The notes under the pieces are model-generated. The model saw only the letters and a list, made by a program, of their open reading frames with translations, was not told the origin of the DNA and did not search any database. A program made the position numbers and the translations under genes. DNA of 26,092 bases from LH-M37 sp032251315 (GTDB taxonomy: Bacteria; Pseudomonadota; Gammaproteobacteria; SZUA-229). The stretch is from contig JAVVEE010000034.1 in NCBI GenBank assembly GCA_032251315.1, forward strand, positions 1 to 26,092. The letters are read 5' to 3'. How positions within the stretch are numbered: position 1 is the stretch's first letter; each line of letters starts with the position of its first letter. Shown one piece after another: positions 7,036 to 14,945 of this stretch.

Positions 7036-7971
7036 ATGAATACGATTAATACAGCCGTAATTGGCGTAGGGTATCTCGGCAAGTTCCATGCGGATAAATA
7101 TGCAGTTCTGCCGAATAGTAAACTGGTGGCGGTGGTTGATGCCAGTGCCGAGACAGCCAACGCTATTGCCGCCAAGCATGGTGTTCAAGCCCTGACTGAT
7201 TACAGTTCACTGCTGGGTAAAGTTGACGCGGTGAGTATTGCCGCCCCTACGACACTGCATCATAAAATTGCTAAAGATTTTCTCTCTCACGGCAGTCATG
7301 TACTCATTGAAAAGCCCATCACCGTTACTATCGATGAAGCCGATGAACTCATTACCCTGGCTAAATCCAATAACCGGCTGATTCAGGTCGGGCATCTGGA
7401 GCGTTTTAATGCCGCCATTGTGGATTTGAAGCAGATTCTGGATAAGCCTACATTCATCGAATCCACTCGCCTGGCGCCTTTTAATCCGCGGGCCACGGAT
7501 GTCAATGTGGTTCTGGATTTAATGATTCACGATATTGATATCATCCTCAATATTGTGAACTCCGAAGTGAAATCGATTGCTGCTTCCGGAACGCCTGTGC
7601 TTACCAGTACCGCCGACATCGCCAATGCACGACTTGAATTTGCTAATGGCTGCGTTGCCAATGTAACGGCCAGCCGGGTGAGCATGAAAACCGAACGCAA
7701 GATGCGTCTGTTTCAGCCGAATTCCTGCATCACTATCGATTTTCATAACCGCGTCATGAAGGTATACAGCAAAGGTGGCGGGGAGATGTTTCCCGGCATT
7801 CCTGAAATTGATATCAGTGAAAGCGTCTATGATAACAACGACCCTATCAAAGTCGAGATTATCGCATTTCTTGACAGCATCCAGAATGGGAGTCCGGTGG
7901 TAGTCAGCGGTGATGATGGCCGGCAGGCACTGGCAACCGCCATTAAGATTTCAGAACTATTCAACAAATAA
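7036..7971 (+). CDS. gnnA: Gfo/Idh/MocA-family sugar-nucleotide dehydrogenase (GnnA-like, UDP-GlcNAc 3-dehydrogenase)
   Basis: The 311-residue protein has an N-terminal Rossmann fold (AVIGVGYLGKFHA, residues 7-19), the EKPIT motif with Lys93, and the DLMIHDIDI segment with Asp161 and His165 expected at the active site. The later RLEFANGCVANVTASRVS and MRLFQ...SCITIDF stretches resemble GnnA, which oxidises the 3-hydroxyl of UDP-GlcNAc so that GnnB can aminate it. That pair supplies UDP-GlcNAc3N for lipid A with amide-linked acyl chains. The family is certain; the GnnA assignment is an inference from residues and from the partner gene. AAGGG lies ten bases before the ATG. The aminotransferase gene follows after nine bases. 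Confidence 0.75.
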   Translation: MNTINTAVIGVGYLGKFHADKYAVLPNSKLVAVVDASAETANAIAAKHGVQALTDYSSLLGKVDAVSIAAPTTLHHKIAKDFLSHGSHVLIEKPITVTIDEADELITLAKSNNRLIQVGHLERFNAAIVDLKQILDKPTFIESTRLAPFNPRATDVNVVLDLMIHDIDIILNIVNSEVKSIAASGTPVLTSTADIANARLEFANGCVANVTASRVSMKTERKMRLFQPNSCITIDFHNRVMKVYSKGGGEMFPGIPEIDISESVYDNNDPIKVEIIAFLDSIQNGSPVVVSGDDGRQALATAIKISELFNK

Positions 7972-7980
7972 GGTTTCGCA

Positions 7981-9078
7981 ATGAACATTCCCATGGTTGA
8001 CCTAAAGGAACAATATCACCATTTCAAAGATGAAATCGATACCGGTATATTACAGGCACTGGAAGCCACCCAGTTTATTCTGGGGTCCAATGTTCAGGCG
8101 TTTGAAAAGGAGGCGGCCGAATATTTAGGCGTTAAACATGCCATTGGGGTTGCCAACGGTACCGACGCCCTGCACCTGGCGCTGGCGGCTCTGGATGTGG
8201 GTCCGGGTGATGAAGTGATCACCACACCATTTACCTTTATTGCCACGGCTGAAGCAATCATGTATGTCGGTGCCACGCCGGTGTTTGTGGATATCGATGC
8301 GAAAACGTTCAACATTGATCTGGCCCAGGTTGAAGCCGCCATTACCGAAAACACCAAAGCGATGATACCGGTGCATCTGTTTGGTCAGCCGGTGGATATG
8401 GTGGCATTAAAAAAAGTCTGTGATGCGCACTCGCTTAAAATCGTCGAAGACTGCGCTCAGTCGTTCGGCGCACATATAGAAAACCGGCAGACCGGCAGCT
8501 TTGGTGATGTTGGCGCCTTCAGTTTTTTCCCCAGCAAAAACCTGGGCTGCTTTGGTGACGGCGGCTTGATTTCAACTAATTCCGATGAGCTGGCGACGAA
8601 AATAAAAGCCTTGCGCAATCACGGCAGCAGCCGGCAATATCATCACAGCGTAATTGGCTATAACAGTCGCCTGGATGAACTGCAAGCGGTTATTTTACGA
8701 ATTAAACTGAAACACATTGATGATTTCAATGCCAACCGGCGTCGCGTTGATCTGACTTACAAACGACTGCTCGCCGGCACCGATGTCGTCACCCCTTTTG
8801 AAGATGGCACGGGCTACCATGTTTACCATCAGTATTGCTGTCTGCATCCACAGCGGGATGTCATTCTGCAAAGCCTGCGCGACAAAGATATTGCCTGCGC
8901 CATTTATTATCCGATCCCTCTCCACAGGCAGGATGTATTTGCTGAAGAATATGAGAAGATTTCTTTGCCTGTCGCAGAATCCGTTAGCCGGAACTGTTTT
9001 GCCCTGCCCATATATCCCGAGCTGGGCGAAGACAAAATAAAGATCATTACCGACACGATTAAATCTGCGCTGAGTTAA
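7981..9078 (+). CDS. gnnB: DegT/DnrJ/EryC1-family PLP aminotransferase (GnnB-like)
   Basis: This sugar aminotransferase of 365 residues has the fold-type I features of the DegT family: GTDALHLAL (60-68) for phosphate binding, EDCAQSFGA with Asp157 contacting the pyridine nitrogen, and SFFPSKNLGCFGDGG with Lys186 as the PLP Schiff-base lysine. NHGSSRQYHHSVIGYNSRLDELQAVIL and YYPIPLH are also typical. With the adjacent dehydrogenase it would aminate a 3-keto-UDP-GlcNAc to UDP-GlcNAc3N, as GnnB does; other sugar 3-aminotransferases (WlbC-, QdtB/FdtB-type) are close relatives and cannot be excluded. AAGG is found eight bases before the ATG. It is the last gene of the cassette and converges on hslR. 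Confidence 0.78.
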   Translation: MNIPMVDLKEQYHHFKDEIDTGILQALEATQFILGSNVQAFEKEAAEYLGVKHAIGVANGTDALHLALAALDVGPGDEVITTPFTFIATAEAIMYVGATPVFVDIDAKTFNIDLAQVEAAITENTKAMIPVHLFGQPVDMVALKKVCDAHSLKIVEDCAQSFGAHIENRQTGSFGDVGAFSFFPSKNLGCFGDGGLISTNSDELATKIKALRNHGSSRQYHHSVIGYNSRLDELQAVILRIKLKHIDDFNANRRRVDLTYKRLLAGTDVVTPFEDGTGYHVYHQYCCLHPQRDVILQSLRDKDIACAIYYPIPLHRQDVFAEEYEKISLPVAESVSRNCFALPIYPELGEDKIKIITDTIKSALS

Positions 9079-9171
9079 ACCTGCACGCTGTTTATAATTT
9101 AGTCGATATAAAAAAGTGAAAGCACTATCTAAAATTGGAAACTAACTGGTTGGCGGGGTGCCTACTCAAAA

Positions 9172-9561
9172 TCATGACTCATGTTTGCGCGTAAAGCGCA
9201 CGATATGCCGACGCTCGCGCTTGTTCGGCCGATGATCGGGGGCATGATGTCCGCTGAACGCCAGCCGCTGATTTTCAGCCTGCTCCTGGCGTGCGGCAAT
9301 ACTGGCTTCGCTCTCTTCATAAAGCAGCTGTGCTTCCTTTGCCGGGCGGCGCTGCTTGTTAACGCCCAGCACAACAACTGCAAAGGTAAAGCCACCGCGT
9401 TGAATCGTTAACGCATCGCCCGGCTTAACTTCACGGCCGGGTTTAACACGGTTATCATTGAGATGGACCTTGCCGCCAGTGACGGCTTCGGTGGCCAGTG
9501 CGCGGGTTTTGTAAAAGCGTGCCGCCCACAGCCACTTGTCCAGACGCATTGAATCACTCAT
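9172..9561 (-). CDS. hslR: Heat shock protein 15, S4-domain RNA-binding protein (HslR)
   Basis: HslR (Hsp15) binds stalled 50S subunits that carry a nascent chain on tRNA and helps recycle them after heat shock. The 129-residue protein starts its S4 domain with MRLDKWLWAARFYKTRALA, followed by GGKVHLNDNRVKPGREVKPGD. It then has the Hsp15-specific QRRPAKEAQLLYEE and the basic C-terminal DHRPNKRERRHIVRF. An ATG four codons in (9549), at MRLDKW, has GAG seven bases upstream and may be the true start. It lies 48 bp downstream of htpG on the same strand, so it probably shares the heat-shock promoter found there. Confidence 0.94.
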   Translation of the reverse strand: MSDSMRLDKWLWAARFYKTRALATEAVTGGKVHLNDNRVKPGREVKPGDALTIQRGGFTFAVVVLGVNKQRRPAKEAQLLYEESEASIAARQEQAENQRLAFSGHHAPDHRPNKRERRHIVRFTRKHES

Positions 9562-9609
9562 CAGCGTAACAACTTAAGCACTATTAAAAAGCCCCAACGC
9601 CGTAAGCGA

Positions 9610-11514
9610 CTAAGCGCCCGTGAGCAGACGATTGACGCGCTTGACGAATTCAGCTGAATCTTCCAGCTGATTGCCCGCCGCCAGTGCCGCCTGTTCGAAC
9701 AGTAGCATGGCCCAGTCGTTGAGCGCAGCATCATCCAGGCCCTGCAATTTTTTCACCAGTGCATGATCGGGATTCAATTCCAGTACGGGCTTCGCTTTGG
9801 GTGCATACTGGCCGGCCATCTCCAATATTTTTTGCATCTGCTCGCTCATGTCCGCTTCGTTGAGAACCAGGCAGGAGGGTGAATCGGTCAGGCGCTGTGA
9901 CATGCGCACTTCGCTGACTTTTTCGTCCAGCAGGCTCTTAACTTTTTCGGTGACGCTCTTGAACTCTTCGTTCAATTTTTCTTTCTCGGCCTTGTCTTCT
10001 TCGTCACCCAGATCAAGATCGCCGCGCACAACCGACTGCAAAGTTTTGCCGTCGAATTCGGTGAGGTGCGATACCAGCCACTCGTCAACGCGGTCGCTCA
10101 ACAGCAGCACTTCCACGCCTTTCTTTTTGAACACTTCCAGATGCGGGCTGTTTTTTGCAGCGTTAAAAGTTTCTGCGGTGATGAAATAGATCTTGTCCTG
10201 ACCTTCCTTCATGCGAGACACATAATCTTCCAGCGAGACGGTCTGTTCTGCGCTGTCTGTTGCCGTGCTGGCAAAACGCAGTAACTTGGCGATGCGCTCT
10301 TTGTTAGCAAAATCTTCGATCGGCCCTTCTTTCATCACCAGGCCGAAGGTCTTCCAGAAAGTGGCATAATCTTCCGGCTTGTTTTTTGCCATCGATTCCA
10401 GCAGGCCCAGAATCTTTTTGACGGAAGCGCCACGAATGCGGTCGGTGACTTTGTTCTTCTGCAAGATTTCACGTGATACGTTCAGCGGCAGATCATCGGA
10501 ATCGACCACGCCTTTGACGAAGCGCAGATAGTTGGGCATCAGGTGCTCGGCATCATCCATAATGAAGGTGCGTTTGACGTACAGTTTGATACCGCGCTTG
10601 TGGTCACGGTCGTATAAATCGTAGGGCGCTTTCGCAGGAATATACAGCAGTGCCGAGTAGCTCTGGTTACCTTCAACACGATTATGAACCCAGGTCATCG
10701 GATCTTCGAAATCGTGGCTGACGTGTTTATAAAACTCCTTGTACTCTTCGTCACTGATTTCCTTTTTATCGCGAGTCCACAACGCTGAAGCGCTGTTGAC
10801 GCGCTCGTATTCCGGTGCCTTTTCTTCCGGCTTCTCTGCACCCTCCTCTGCAACTTCAGTATCCACTTTGGGCATAAGTACGGGCAGTGAGATGTGATCT
10901 GAATATTGCTTGATGATGGTACGCAGACGATAATTATTGGCGAATTCTTTTTCTTCTTCCTTAAGATGCAAAATGATTTCGGTACCGCGATCGGCCTTCT
11001 CGGTCTGGCTTAAAGTGAAACTGCCGTGGCCGTCGGATTCCCAGAGCACTGCTGCGTCGGCAGCGACATCGGCACGCCGACTGGTTACGGTAACCTTGTC
11101 GGCAACGATAAAGCTGGAATAGAAACCGACGCCGAACTGGCCGATCATCTGCGAATCCTTGGCCTGATCACCGGAGAGTTTTTCCAGAAACTTTTTCGTG
11201 CCGGAACTGGCAATGGTGCCGATATTTTCAATCATCTCCTGACGATTCATGCCGATGCCGTTATCGCGCACCGTCACCGTGTTGGCTTCCTCGTCAAAAT
11301 CAACGGTGATCTTCAGCTCGGCGTCATCGCCGTACAGGCTGTCATCAGAAAGCGCCTCAAAACGCAGCTTGTCACAGGCGTCGGAGGCGTTCGAGATCAG
11401 TTCCCGCAGAAAAATCTCCTTATTTGAATACAGCGAATGGGTCATCAAATGCAAAATTTGACGCGCCTCGGTCTGAAATTCCATGGTTTCTGTTGCAGTA
11501 GTTTCAACACTCAT
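9610..11514 (-). CDS. htpG: Chaperone protein HtpG (Hsp90)
   Basis: HtpG is the bacterial Hsp90, an ATP-dependent cytoplasmic dimeric chaperone. The N-terminal GHKL ATPase shows SLYSNKEIFLRELISNASDACDKLR, DNGIGM, and GTIASSGTKKF...GQFGVGFYSSF. The middle domain has YVKRTFIMDD, LRFVKGVVDSDDLPLNVSREILQ, and the C-terminal dimerisation domain follows. I choose the ATG at 11514 (634 residues): GGAG lies nine bases upstream (11524-11527). A longer frame starting at a TTG at 11529 would place its start inside that ribosome-binding site. The sigma-32-type promoter about 57-84 bases upstream indicates heat-shock control. hslR follows closely. Confidence 0.98.
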   Translation of the reverse strand: MSVETTATETMEFQTEARQILHLMTHSLYSNKEIFLRELISNASDACDKLRFEALSDDSLYGDDAELKITVDFDEEANTVTVRDNGIGMNRQEMIENIGTIASSGTKKFLEKLSGDQAKDSQMIGQFGVGFYSSFIVADKVTVTSRRADVAADAAVLWESDGHGSFTLSQTEKADRGTEIILHLKEEEKEFANNYRLRTIIKQYSDHISLPVLMPKVDTEVAEEGAEKPEEKAPEYERVNSASALWTRDKKEISDEEYKEFYKHVSHDFEDPMTWVHNRVEGNQSYSALLYIPAKAPYDLYDRDHKRGIKLYVKRTFIMDDAEHLMPNYLRFVKGVVDSDDLPLNVSREILQKNKVTDRIRGASVKKILGLLESMAKNKPEDYATFWKTFGLVMKEGPIEDFANKERIAKLLRFASTATDSAEQTVSLEDYVSRMKEGQDKIYFITAETFNAAKNSPHLEVFKKKGVEVLLLSDRVDEWLVSHLTEFDGKTLQSVVRGDLDLGDEEDKAEKEKLNEEFKSVTEKVKSLLDEKVSEVRMSQRLTDSPSCLVLNEADMSEQMQKILEMAGQYAPKAKPVLELNPDHALVKKLQGLDDAALNDWAMLLFEQAALAAGNQLEDSAEFVKRVNRLLTGA

Positions 11515-11523
11515 TACTTCTGT

Positions 11524-11527
11524 CTCC
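11524..11527 (-). promoter_or_regulatory. Ribosome-binding site of htpG
   Basis: GGAG on the minus strand, nine bases before the ATG at 11514. It decides the htpG start against the TTG at 11529. Confidence 0.8.
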
Positions 11528-11570
11528 AAATATATTTTTGAAAAATAATAGAAAAATTAGCCAGCTAATA

Positions 11571-11598
11571 AGATGGGGATTTATTTTACCTTTTCAAG
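11571..11598 (-). promoter_or_regulatory. Sigma-32 heat-shock promoter of htpG
   Basis: On the minus strand, CTTGAAA (11592-11598) is followed after 13 bases by CCCCATCT (11571-11578). The E. coli RpoH consensus is CTTGAAA, 13-14 bases, CCCCATnT, so the match is essentially complete. The transcript would start near 11563, leaving a leader of about 50 bases before the htpG ATG. hslR, also a heat-shock gene, lies downstream in the same direction. Confidence 0.93.
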
Positions 11599-11658
11599 GC
11601 TGCCATAGGCTAAATTCGAATACTGAAAAAAATAAGTTAAGAACCCTCTTGTCTTTGC

Positions 11659-11720
11659 AGGTTCGAATTCATTCGAACAAATCTGTTTACTCAGCATTTT
11701 GTGCGAATGAATTCGCACCT
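11659..11720. repeat. REPIN-like pair of inverted palindromic repeats
   Basis: AGGTTCGAATTCATTCGAAC (11659-11678, plus one A) and the reverse complement of 11700-11720 (AGGTGCGAATTCATTCGCAC plus A) differ at two compensating positions. Each unit is itself a hairpin: GTTCGAA-TTCA-TTCGAAC and GTGCGAA-TGAA-TTCGCAC, with seven-base stems. The two units face each other across about 20 bases, the architecture of REP doublets (REPINs). The pair lies between the 3' end of rlmH and the htpG promoter and may act as a transcript-stabilising or terminating structure for rlmH. Confidence 0.75.
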
Positions 11721-11741
11721 ACAACACACAAGTCACTAATA

Positions 11742-12212
11742 TCAGCCACGATGATAAGGATGGTTATTCAAAATGCTCCACGCCCGGTACAGCTGCTCCA
11801 CCACGATCACGCGCACCAGTGGATGCGGGAAGGTGAGATCAGAAAGCGAAATTTTGAGCACCGCTTTCTGCAGCAGCTCTTCAGAGACGCCATCCGGCCC
11901 GCCGATGATCAGGGCGATATCCTGCCCCTGCTGCATCCAGTTATCCAGAATGCCGGATAACTTTTCGGTCGTTATGCGTTTGCCCCGCACGTCCAGCGCC
12001 ACGATCTGGCTGTTGGCAGGTACGGCGGCCAGCAGCAGCCGGCTTTCATCGCGGACAATGCGCTGAATATCGGCATTTTTGCCGCGCTTGATGGTGGGAA
12101 TTAAAAGTTGAGTGAGCTTGAGCTCGGGCGGCAGACGCTTGAGGAAATCAGCGCAGGCAAGATCCACCCAGGCGGGCATCTTATGTCCGGCTGCAACAAG
12201 GTGGATATGCAT
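11742..12212 (-). CDS. rlmH: 23S rRNA pseudouridine-1915 N3-methyltransferase (RlmH)
   Basis: RlmH methylates pseudouridine 1915 in helix 69 of 23S rRNA on the assembled 70S ribosome. The 156-residue protein matches the normal length and is a SPOUT methyltransferase. It begins MHIHLVAAGHKMPAWVD, has LDVRGKRITTEKLS, the SAM-binding LIIGGPDGVSEE, and ends in the knot segment HPLVRVIVVEQLYRAWSILNNHPYHR. Its start lies three bases after the rsfS stop, as commonly seen, so both are probably translated from one mRNA with nadD. No separate promoter is apparent. Confidence 0.97.
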   Translation of the reverse strand: MHIHLVAAGHKMPAWVDLACADFLKRLPPELKLTQLLIPTIKRGKNADIQRIVRDESRLLLAAVPANSQIVALDVRGKRITTEKLSGILDNWMQQGQDIALIIGGPDGVSEELLQKAVLKISLSDLTFPHPLVRVIVVEQLYRAWSILNNHPYHRG

Positions 12213-12215
12213 ACT

Positions 12216-12596
12216 TTAATCGGCAGATCCCTGATCGAGTTCGGCTTGCTGATCGATTTTCTGCTTCTCTTCAAGCGTGACTTTCCACAGACCTTCGAGG
12301 TCGTAGAAATCCCTGGCCTCTTTCTGCATAACATGAACGATAACGTCACCCAGATCGACCAGTACCCAGTCCGCATCGGTTTCGCCTTCGATGCCCAGAG
12401 GCTGATTGCCGGCGTGCTTGGCTTCCATGACAACATTATTGGCAATGGATCTTACGTGACGACCTGAATTGCCGCTGGCGACAAATACGGTATCCGCCAC
12501 ACTGGTTTTGCCGGTCACATCCAGTTCTACGATATCCTCGGCCTTCATATCCTCCAGGGCTTTTCTGACCAGTGCTCTGACTTCATCAACATTCAT
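12216..12596 (-). CDS. rsfS: Ribosome silencing factor (RsfS)
   Basis: RsfS binds L14 on the 50S subunit and blocks joining with 30S when nutrients are low. The 126-residue protein shows the family features: KALEDMKAEDIVELDVTGKTSVADTVFVASGNSGRHVRSIANNV, then EGETDADWVLVDLGDVIVHVMQKEARDFYDLEGLW. A short C-terminal tail rich in acidic residues and Gln follows. The ATG overlaps the nadD stop by ATGA and the gene is followed at once by rlmH, the standard nadD-rsfS-rlmH order. Confidence 0.97.
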   Translation of the reverse strand: MNVDEVRALVRKALEDMKAEDIVELDVTGKTSVADTVFVASGNSGRHVRSIANNVVMEAKHAGNQPLGIEGETDADWVLVDLGDVIVHVMQKEARDFYDLEGLWKVTLEEKQKIDQQAELDQGSAD

Positions 12597-13231
12597 GTAT
12601 TCAATTTCTCTAGTAGTTTCAAACGCACCGCTTCCGGCAGTAAATACCGAATATCCTGTCCCGCTTGAAGTTGTTTTCGTATGTTGCTGGCCGATATATC
12701 CAGCTGGGTCACCGATTGTAACAGAATCCGCCCCGCCTCCGCCCGTTTAAGTTCACCGGCGTCTCCGGTTCGACGGCGCTCGAGCGCCTGCAACTCCGGC
12801 GCTGTGGGCCAGTCAAACCCGGGCCTGGCGATGACCACGATATGGCAGAGCTCCAGTATGCGCTGCCACTGGTGCCATTGATGCAATCCGGCGAAGGCAT
12901 CCATGCCCAAAATCAGACAGAGGTGGTGCGCAGGAAAGTCCGCGCGTAGCGAGACCAGGGTATCGACCATGTAGGATCTGCCCCCGCGCTCCAGCTCACG
13001 GCAATCCAGTTCGAAATCGGGCATATCCTGCACGGCAATTTCGAGCAGGGCCTTGCGCGTATCCGCATCCAGCCACGGCGGTTCACGATGCGGTGGCACG
13101 CTGTTGGGCAGAAACCGCACCTGCTCCAGACCCAGCACCTGCATCACATCCAGCGCCGTCCGCAGGTGCCCAAAGTGAACCGGATCGAAAGTGCCGCCGA
13201 GAATGCCGAGCAGGGGTTTTGAATTAGCCAT
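12593..13231 (-). CDS. nadD: Nicotinate-nucleotide adenylyltransferase (NadD)
   Basis: NadD adenylates nicotinate mononucleotide to deamido-NAD in NAD synthesis. The 212-residue protein has the nucleotidyltransferase motif GGTFDPVHFGHL near the N-terminus, FLPNSVPPHREPPW, LILGMDAFAGLHQWHQW, and the C-terminal DISASNIRKQL that corresponds to the family SxxxIR motif. The gene is the first of the nadD-rsfS-rlmH group. proA lies 169 bp upstream in the same direction, separated by repeat-rich DNA, so nadD may have its own promoter there. No good ribosome-binding site is visible before the ATG. Confidence 0.96.
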   Translation of the reverse strand: MANSKPLLGILGGTFDPVHFGHLRTALDVMQVLGLEQVRFLPNSVPPHREPPWLDADTRKALLEIAVQDMPDFELDCRELERGGRSYMVDTLVSLRADFPAHHLCLILGMDAFAGLHQWHQWQRILELCHIVVIARPGFDWPTAPELQALERRRTGDAGELKRAEAGRILLQSVTQLDISASNIRKQLQAGQDIRYLLPEAVRLKLLEKLNT

Positions 13232-13258
13232 AGTTGTTTATTAATAAAACCAAAAAAA

Positions 13259-13399
13259 CTTTTACCGCAGAGGCGCTGAGGCGCGGAGAAAAAAATACCG
13301 TCCGCGAAAAGCGCAAATGACGCAAACAAGATAATAATTACAGCAAAAAATTAAAACACAGCCAAACAAAAAGCTTTTAACTGCCAACTGCCAACTATC
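13259..13399. repeat. Composite dispersed repeats between proA and nadD
   Basis: This AT-rich spacer contains CCGCAGAGGCGCTGAGGCGC (13265-13284), a TCCGCGAAAAGCGC piece near 13301 that resembles the CGCGAA repeats at 99-164 and 25787-25810, and the heptamer run ACTGCCAACTGCCAACTAT (13380-13397 region) shared exactly with the spacer beside panD. No coding capacity is seen. The order (CGCGAA-type piece, then AAAGCTTTT-like bases, then the heptamers, then a minus-strand stop codon) resembles that beside panD. Confidence 0.6.
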
Positions 13400-13400
13400 C

Positions 13401-14678
13401 CTAATCTCTGATATGCCCATCACCCAGCACCACATATTTCTGGCTGGTCAGCCCTTCCAGACCCACCGGCCCGCGCGCATGCAGTTTGTCGGTGCTGATG
13501 CCGATCTCGGCACCCAGACCATATTCAAAACCATCGGCGAAACGCGTCGAGGCATTGACCATCACCGAGCTGGAATCGACTTCACGCAGGAAGCGACGCG
13601 CCAGTGTGTAGTTTTCGGTGATAATCGATTCGGTATGCTGCGAGCTGTGGGTGTTGATGTGCTCAATCGCCATGTCGATGCCTTCGACCACGCGAATCGA
13701 AAGAATCGGCGCCAGATATTCGGTGTCCCAGTCTTCATCGGTGGCGGCGATTACGCCCTCGACCAGGGCGCGGGTTTTTTCACAACCGCGCAGTTCGACG
13801 CCTTTGGCCTTGTATTCATCGCAGAGTTTTGGCAACACTGTGCCGGCGATTTCTTCATCGACCAGCAGGGTTTCCAGGGTATTACAGGTGCCGTAACGCT
13901 GGGTTTTGGAATTGAGCGATACCCGGATCGCCTTCTCGATATCAGCAGAGGCGTCGATATAGACATGGCAGATGCCGTCGAGGTGTTTGATTACCGGCAC
14001 CAGCGACTCATTGCTGATGCGTTCGATCAGTCCCTTGCCGCCGCGTGGAATAATCACATCGATCGACTCTTTCATGCGCAGCATTTCGCCCACGGCTTCG
14101 CGGTCGGTGGTTTCGATCACCTGCACAACATCCGTCGACAGACCGGCCTGTTCCAGACCGTAGCGAATACATTCGGCAATCGCCTGATTAGAATGAAACG
14201 CCTCCGAACCGCCGCGCAAAATACAGGCGTTGCCCGACTTCAGGCACAGCCCCGCCGCATCAGCAGTCACATTGGGCCGTGATTCGTAAATGATGCCGAT
14301 GACGCCCAGCGGCACGCGCATGCGCCCAACCTGAATACCGGAAGGCCGGTAAGCCATGTCGGTGATTTCGCCGACCGGGTCGGACAGCGAGGCAATCTGG
14401 CGCAGCCCTTCGGACATCGAGCGGATGCCCTTATCGGTGAGCGCGAGGCGATCCAGCAGCGCCGCATCCAGCCCTTTGGCCTTGCCCGCCTGCAAATCCA
14501 GGGCATTGGCCTGCTTCAGTTTTTCCGCCTCGGCATCGATGCGGTCAGCCATAATATTCAGCGCCCTGTCCTTCATCGCCGTTTCAGCCCGGCCAACTTC
14601 CCGCGAAGCCGCACGCGCACGCTGCCCCAGTTGCAACATATAACTTTTTACATCAATGGATTCGGACTGCTTGTTCAT
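13401..14678 (-). CDS. proA: Glutamate-5-semialdehyde dehydrogenase (gamma-glutamyl phosphate reductase, ProA)
   Basis: ProA reduces gamma-glutamyl phosphate to glutamate semialdehyde with NADPH, the second step of proline synthesis. It is an aldehyde-dehydrogenase-fold protein with GVIGIIYESRPNVTADAAGLCLKSGNACILRGGSEAFHSN, the IIPRGGKGLI motif, and the catalytic cysteine in QRYGTCNTLETLLV. FADGFEYGLGAEIGISTDKLHARGPVGLEGLTSQKYV is near the end. I choose the ATG at 14678 (425 residues, AGG six bases upstream) over a GTG at 14720 that adds 14 residues. It lies upstream of nadD on the same strand; proB is not in the window. Confidence 0.97.
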   Translation of the reverse strand: MNKQSESIDVKSYMLQLGQRARAASREVGRAETAMKDRALNIMADRIDAEAEKLKQANALDLQAGKAKGLDAALLDRLALTDKGIRSMSEGLRQIASLSDPVGEITDMAYRPSGIQVGRMRVPLGVIGIIYESRPNVTADAAGLCLKSGNACILRGGSEAFHSNQAIAECIRYGLEQAGLSTDVVQVIETTDREAVGEMLRMKESIDVIIPRGGKGLIERISNESLVPVIKHLDGICHVYIDASADIEKAIRVSLNSKTQRYGTCNTLETLLVDEEIAGTVLPKLCDEYKAKGVELRGCEKTRALVEGVIAATDEDWDTEYLAPILSIRVVEGIDMAIEHINTHSSQHTESIITENYTLARRFLREVDSSSVMVNASTRFADGFEYGLGAEIGISTDKLHARGPVGLEGLTSQKYVVLGDGHIRD

Positions 14679-14945
14679 GATAGACCTGAATGTGGTTGCA
14701 CTTACCCTGCCGCCGGACACACCGGCAACCGCTGAACCGGCATTATATCGAATCCCGGCCGCACGGGTAAGCGCTGCCTTTTTGCCGCTTCAATAATAGC
14801 GATTGAAAACTGCATGTCGCTGTTGGTTGCTCGAGTTCAGGCTGCCGAATTCAGAATCATAATCAAATCCAGTACTGATCAACGACCACAGACAGCGCAA
14901 CCAAAAAATAGCGCCAATGCCAAAATGGCGGTGTGTATAGATGAC

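Noticed and set aside
6901..7188. 95-residue minus-strand ORF over the start of the gnnA-like gene
   Set aside because: Antisense to the Rossmann motif of the dehydrogenase; nothing supports it.
13413..14282. 289-residue plus-strand ORF opposite proA
   Set aside because: It lies entirely antisense to a clear proA with all motifs; its composition (many His, Phe, Arg, Gly) is that of a reverse-frame shadow.
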